Below, one piece after another: positions 48,245 through 51,660 of a stretch of DNA of 51,660 bases. The position numbers and the translations under genes are program-made. The notes under the pieces are model-generated. The model saw nothing but the letters and a program-made list of their open reading frames with translations, was not told the DNA's origin and ran no database searches. Origin of the DNA: JAISFI01 sp031553775 (lineage in GTDB: Bacteria; Bacteroidota; Bacteroidia; Bacteroidales; Azobacteroidaceae). The first letter of the stretch is position 1. The number at the start of each line of letters is the position of its first letter. The stretch covers positions 1-51,660 of the forward strand of contig JAVBLA010000061.1 of the NCBI GenBank assembly GCA_031553775.1, written 5' to 3'.

Positions 48245-50935
48245 ATGAAAATTTCATTTAATATTTATTATCCTACCATATGGGGGCAAACCCTGCATCT
48301 TACAGGCTCTTTGGAAGAGCTAGGCTCTTGGGATGTACGGAAAGCCGCTAATCTGCAATATATAAACGATGGGCTATGGTCGGTATGTATCGAAGTACCA
48401 GACCACACCCCGTTGATCGAATACAAATATTTTCTTCAATCTAACGGAATAACCATATTCGAACCCTGGGACAAAAATCACCTGGAAGTTTTTGACACTC
48501 CCGGAAGCAAGTACACCCTGTACGACACCTGGATGGAAAAACCCGAACAAATGACTTTTTATACTTCTGCATTTAAAGAGGTATTGTTCCGGCATGATGG
48601 TCCATCGAAAAAAAAGGAAATCTCTGCAGAAAAAAACATTCGCCTGAAAGTATTCGCACCCAGAGTGGAAAAAGGACAGAATCTGGCTCTTACCGGAAAC
48701 CAGGCAGTCTTAGGGCAATGGGATACAACCAAAGCCATCAAAATGTCGTGCCTGAATTTTCCCGAATGGGAAGTCACATTCGATGCCTCAAACCTTTCCC
48801 ATCCCATTGAGTATAAATTTATTATATACAATACTAATAATGAAGACATTTGCTGGGAAACCGGTTCAAACAGGATATTAAATCTCCCTTTGCTAAAAGA
48901 GAATGAAACAGTAGTTGTTTCCGGACTAACTTTCAGAGGCGATTTCGACCACTGGAAATGCGCAGGAACAGCAATCCCTGTATTTTCACTCCGTTCTTCC
49001 GAAAGTTTCGGGATAGGAGATTTTAATGATTTGAAAAAGTTTACGGATTGGGTAAAAATCACAGGCCAGAAAATGATCCAGATTTTGCCCATCAACGATA
49101 CGACCATGACCCATACCTGGATGGATTCTTATCCTTATAACGCCATCTCTATTTATGCTTTACATCCTTTATATCTGAATCTTCAGCAAATGGGTGAATT
49201 GAAAGATCCGGAAGCAGCAGGAGAGTTCAGAAAAATACAAAAAGAGCTGAACGTCCTGGAAAAGATAGACTATGAAAATGTTGATAAATATAAATGGAAA
49301 TTTTTCAGAGCTATTTTTACCCAAGATGGTACTAAAACATTATCAGGCAAGGAGTTTAAAGCATTTTTTAAGGAACATGAGCATTGGCTGGTACCCTATG
49401 CTGCCTACTCTTACCTGAGAGACCTTTATCAAACATCCGATTTCAAAAACTGGGATCAATATGCTGTTTACGATAAGCAAAAAATACTCCGTTTATGCAG
49501 TCCTCTAAGCAAGCATTATCCGGAAATCGCCATCTATTATTTTCTTCAATATCATCTGCACCTGCAATTGAAGGCAACTAAGGAATATGCTCATTCCCAA
49601 GAAATTATTTTAAAAGGAGATATTCCCATCGGCATCAGCAATACCAGTATCGAAGCCTGGACAGAGCCCGAATATTTCAATATGGATGCACAGGCCGGAG
49701 CTCCTCCTGATGATTTTTCGGCCAGCGGACAAAATTGGGGGTTTCCAACTTATAACTGGGAAAGAATGGAAGCAAGCGGTTTTGACTGGTGGATTAAACG
49801 GTTCCGCCATATGGCGCTGTATTTCGATGCTTACCGGATCGACCATATCCTGGGATTTTTCCGTATATGGGAAATCCCCAAGCAGTCGGTAAGGGCTTTG
49901 TATGCGACTTTTAATCCGGCATTACCCTTCAGTTTACAGGAAATAAAGCAGGCAGGGATGCATTTTGATAAAGAAAGATTCACCCGTGCACAAATTAAGG
50001 GAATATTTTTAACGGAATTGGCAGGTGTCTATGCTCAGGAAGTAAGTGAAAAATATCTGATACGTATCGATGAACACTATTTTGCTTTACATCCCGATTT
50101 CGATACCCAGATGAAAATCCGGGAGTATTTTACCGGAAAAACTGATTTTAAGGATCAGACAATCAAACTTGCCCTGTACCGGCTGGCTGAAGAAGTTTTG
50201 TTCATTCCTGATAAAAAACAAATCGACAAATATCACCCGAGGATATCCGCCTCCCAGACTTTTGCATATAGGGAATTATGTACCTCGGACAAATATGCGT
50301 TCGATTATCTGTACTGGGATTATTTTTATCACAGACAAAATAATTTTTGGAAAGAACAAGCCCTCAAACATTTAACCCCGTTAATTTCCTGTACAGACAT
50401 GTTGGTTTGTGGAGAAGACCTGGGTATGATTCCCGGCTGTGTACCGGAAGTGATGAATGAATTGCAAATTTTAAGTCTGGAAATAGAGCGGATGCCCAAA
50501 CTAACGGATACAGAATTTGAAAGACTGGAAAATATTCCTTATCGTTCTGTATGTACCACTTCCACACACGACATGTCGACTATTCGTGGCTGGTGGGAAG
50601 AAGATCCGGCCAAAACCCAACGATATTTCACACAAATACTGAAACGTACCGGCCTGGCTCCGGATAAATGTTCACCCGAACTCTGTCGCCAGATCATAGA
50701 AAATCACCTGCTATCACCGGCCATGCTGGTCGTCCTACCCATACAGGACTGGATGAGCATCAACGAAGCCGTCAGAAGAAAAGATGTAGAAAGCGAACGG
50801 ATCAATATTCCTTCCAATCCCCGCCATTATTGGGGATACAGAATGCATTTAAACATCGAAGAGTTACTAAAGGAAGAAGAGTTAAACAAAGAAATCAAGG
50901 TTCTGATTGGCTTATCGAAAAGAATTAAGAATTAA
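48245..50935 (+). CDS. malQ: 4-alpha-glucanotransferase with two N-terminal CBM20 domains
   Basis: 896 aa. Two starch-binding CBM20 modules come first (MKISFNIYYPTIWGQTLHLT...SLEELGSWD; IRLKVFAPRVEKGQNLALTG...VLGQWD). GH77 follows from about residue 240 (FSLRSSESFGIGDFNDLKKF). Catalytic nucleophile in FDAYRIDHILGFFRIWEIP, acid/base Glu in MLVCGEDLGMIPGCVPEV, third Asp in TSTHDMSTIRGWWEED. It rearranges maltodextrins in cytosolic starch/glycogen use. Long form typical of Bacteroidales. The last codons (RIKN, stop) are encoded by an AAGAATTAAGAATT repeat, and a structured leader precedes it. Confidence 0.96.
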   Translation: MKISFNIYYPTIWGQTLHLTGSLEELGSWDVRKAANLQYINDGLWSVCIEVPDHTPLIEYKYFLQSNGITIFEPWDKNHLEVFDTPGSKYTLYDTWMEKPEQMTFYTSAFKEVLFRHDGPSKKKEISAEKNIRLKVFAPRVEKGQNLALTGNQAVLGQWDTTKAIKMSCLNFPEWEVTFDASNLSHPIEYKFIIYNTNNEDICWETGSNRILNLPLLKENETVVVSGLTFRGDFDHWKCAGTAIPVFSLRSSESFGIGDFNDLKKFTDWVKITGQKMIQILPINDTTMTHTWMDSYPYNAISIYALHPLYLNLQQMGELKDPEAAGEFRKIQKELNVLEKIDYENVDKYKWKFFRAIFTQDGTKTLSGKEFKAFFKEHEHWLVPYAAYSYLRDLYQTSDFKNWDQYAVYDKQKILRLCSPLSKHYPEIAIYYFLQYHLHLQLKATKEYAHSQEIILKGDIPIGISNTSIEAWTEPEYFNMDAQAGAPPDDFSASGQNWGFPTYNWERMEASGFDWWIKRFRHMALYFDAYRIDHILGFFRIWEIPKQSVRALYATFNPALPFSLQEIKQAGMHFDKERFTRAQIKGIFLTELAGVYAQEVSEKYLIRIDEHYFALHPDFDTQMKIREYFTGKTDFKDQTIKLALYRLAEEVLFIPDKKQIDKYHPRISASQTFAYRELCTSDKYAFDYLYWDYFYHRQNNFWKEQALKHLTPLISCTDMLVCGEDLGMIPGCVPEVMNELQILSLEIERMPKLTDTEFERLENIPYRSVCTTSTHDMSTIRGWWEEDPAKTQRYFTQILKRTGLAPDKCSPELCRQIIENHLLSPAMLVVLPIQDWMSINEAVRRKDVESERINIPSNPRHYWGYRMHLNIEELLKEEELNKEIKVLIGLSKRIKN

Positions 50936-51036
50936 GAATTGGAATTCTGCGAATCCCTGGATAAAATCATCACTTCAAATTCCATACAGAATAAAAGAGT
51001 TGCTTCCGCGAATTCCGTTAGTTCTTAACTCTTAAC
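50921..51036. repeat. Inverted AAGAATTAAGAATT-type repeats between malQ and bactofilin
   Basis: Triple AAGAATT at 50923-50940 faces an imperfect complement, TTCTTAACTCTTAACTCCCAATT, near 51020-51044. The left arm contains the malQ stop. The arms could form a long AT-rich hairpin between two convergent genes and so act in termination or RNA stability. Confidence 0.55.
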
Positions 51037-51042
51037 TCCCAA

Positions 51043-51384
51043 TTATTCCCTCATCTCACAACTCCCATTAAATTTCGCCCCCGGTTCAATATCCAGCGTT
51101 TGGGTAGTCATTCCTCCCTGATAAATACAATTCTTCTTCAGGGATACATTATTGCTGACTTCTATATTACCAGTAACCACACCCATCAACTCTGCATTTT
51201 CACATTTAATATAACCGGTAACTTCTCCTTTTGCGCCAACCACTACTTTGCCCTGACAGTTGATATTACCTTCTATTTTTCCATCGACTCTCAAATCTCC
51301 TTCGGCAAAAATATCTCCTTTTACAAAGGTACCCTGTGCCAATGCATTATGAGCAATACCCTGAGAAATTACGTCTTTTGCCAT
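51043..51384 (-). CDS. Bactofilin (polymer-forming cytoskeletal protein)
   Basis: 113 aa. The repeated β-helix pattern GTFVKGDIFAEGDLRVDGKIEG, NINCQGKVVVGAKGEVTGYI, CENAELMGVVTGNIEVSNNV with regularly spaced Gly and Val is the bactofilin (DUF583) right-handed β-helix. It ends KFNGSCEMRE. Such proteins polymerise without nucleotide into filaments that position cell-wall or envelope machinery. It is a single gene with a consensus promoter, convergent with malQ. In many Bacteroidetes a peptidase gene lies next to bactofilin, but none is seen here. Confidence 0.92.
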   Translation of the reverse strand: MAKDVISQGIAHNALAQGTFVKGDIFAEGDLRVDGKIEGNINCQGKVVVGAKGEVTGYIKCENAELMGVVTGNIEVSNNVSLKKNCIYQGGMTTQTLDIEPGAKFNGSCEMRE

Positions 51385-51409
51385 AGTTATTCAGAATAAA
51401 CTTAGGCTA

Positions 51410-51440
51410 CAAACTTACGATTTTTTTTTCAGATGGCAAT
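51410..51440 (-). promoter_or_regulatory. Promoter of the bactofilin gene
   Basis: Minus strand ATTG (51440-51437), 19 bp, TAAGTTTG (51417-51410), an exact TAnnTTTG, about 26 bp upstream of the ATG. Confidence 0.75.
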
Positions 51441-51502
51441 AAAGCTATTTTTAGTTTTGAAAAATCTTTACTTTGGGAACTATTTGAAGGTTTTTAATTA
51501 AA

Positions 51503-51660
51503 CAAGGCTGTCGCCTTGGAGGATTTTAAAATTACAAATAGGTCAAGGCTATCGCCTTGGGATTATATCCTTTTTGTCTTGAAACAAAAAGGATCAAAAA
51601 ATTCAAGGCTGCGTTCCATTGGCTAAAAAATACTGCGTTGCGGCTAAACGAATCGAACTC
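51503..51660. repeat. Cluster of short hairpin repeats at the right edge
   Basis: No gene in 51385-51660. It holds two near-identical hairpins, CAAGGC-TGTC-GCCTTG (51503-51518) and CAAGGC-TATC-GCCTTG (51544-51559), then a perfect 11-bp hairpin ATCCTTTTTGT-CTTGAA-ACAAAAAGGAT (51567-51594). A third partial CAAGGCTGCG copy follows near 51604. From memory this resembles a repeated intergenic sequence scattered in Bacteroidales genomes. Confidence 0.65.

Overview
ORGANISM. The window looks like chromosome from a gut or oral-type Bacteroidales bacterium. Supporting signs are a SusC/SusD pair, several lipoproteins, type IX secretion (T9SS) C-terminal sorting domains, a CBM20-CBM20-GH77 glucanotransferase, a B12-dependent ribonucleotide reductase, a CdaA/FolP pair, and many promoters of the Bacteroidetes form TTTG-N19-21-TAnnTTTG. 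T9SS cargo together with an acetate kinase / hydroxyacyl-CoA dehydrogenase / phosphotransacetylase operon would suit an Odoribacter-like genus, but the genus is an inference. LAYOUT. (1) 1-3.2 kb, minus strand: a compact accessory operon of an XRE regulator, an OLD/Septu-type AAA ATPase, an HNH nuclease and a truncated AlbA/Schlafen-domain gene. It reads as an anti-phage defence module. A decayed stretch (3.2-4.0 kb) separates it from dnaK. (2) 4.0-5.9 kb: dnaK, with a strong terminator and an unusual sigma-54-like upstream region. (3) 6.1-30.0 kb, minus strand: the main accessory island. Read 5' to 3' it holds SusC, SusD, an HExxH zinc lipoprotein, a DUF4302 lipoprotein, a T9SS surface protein and a T9SS M6 metalloprotease. 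These are followed by a class I lanthipeptide-type RiPP cluster: four large Cys-rich precursors with near-identical 30-residue GG leaders, two LanC cyclases, a split LanB dehydratase, a C39-peptidase ABC exporter and an HlyD-type adaptor. The RiPP part is visibly more AT-rich than the housekeeping genes around it. (4) 30.1-51.4 kb: core genes. These are a membrane nuclease-fold protein with two rhomboid proteases, HU, ackA/hbd-like/pta, cdaA-folP-small membrane protein, aguB-aguA, an outer-membrane receptor, a nitroreductase, an EamA transporter, nrdJ, a candidate structured ncRNA, malQ and a bactofilin. HOW IT WORKS TOGETHER. In the RiPP island the LanB halves should glutamylate and eliminate Ser/Thr of the precursors, and the LanC enzymes should close thioether rings. 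The C39-ABC/HlyD pair should cut after the double glycine and export the product. The four precursors appear to be transcribed from their own promoters, and an intrinsic terminator after the last precursor would keep precursor mRNA in excess over enzyme mRNA. The adjacent SusCD, zinc-protease and T9SS M6 protease genes look like a protein/peptide-scavenging locus. Their co-orientation with the RiPP genes is the most intriguing arrangement in the window. The intergenic DNA also carries a family of AATTGAAAATTGAGAATT-like repeats that supply the last codons and stop codon of two genes.
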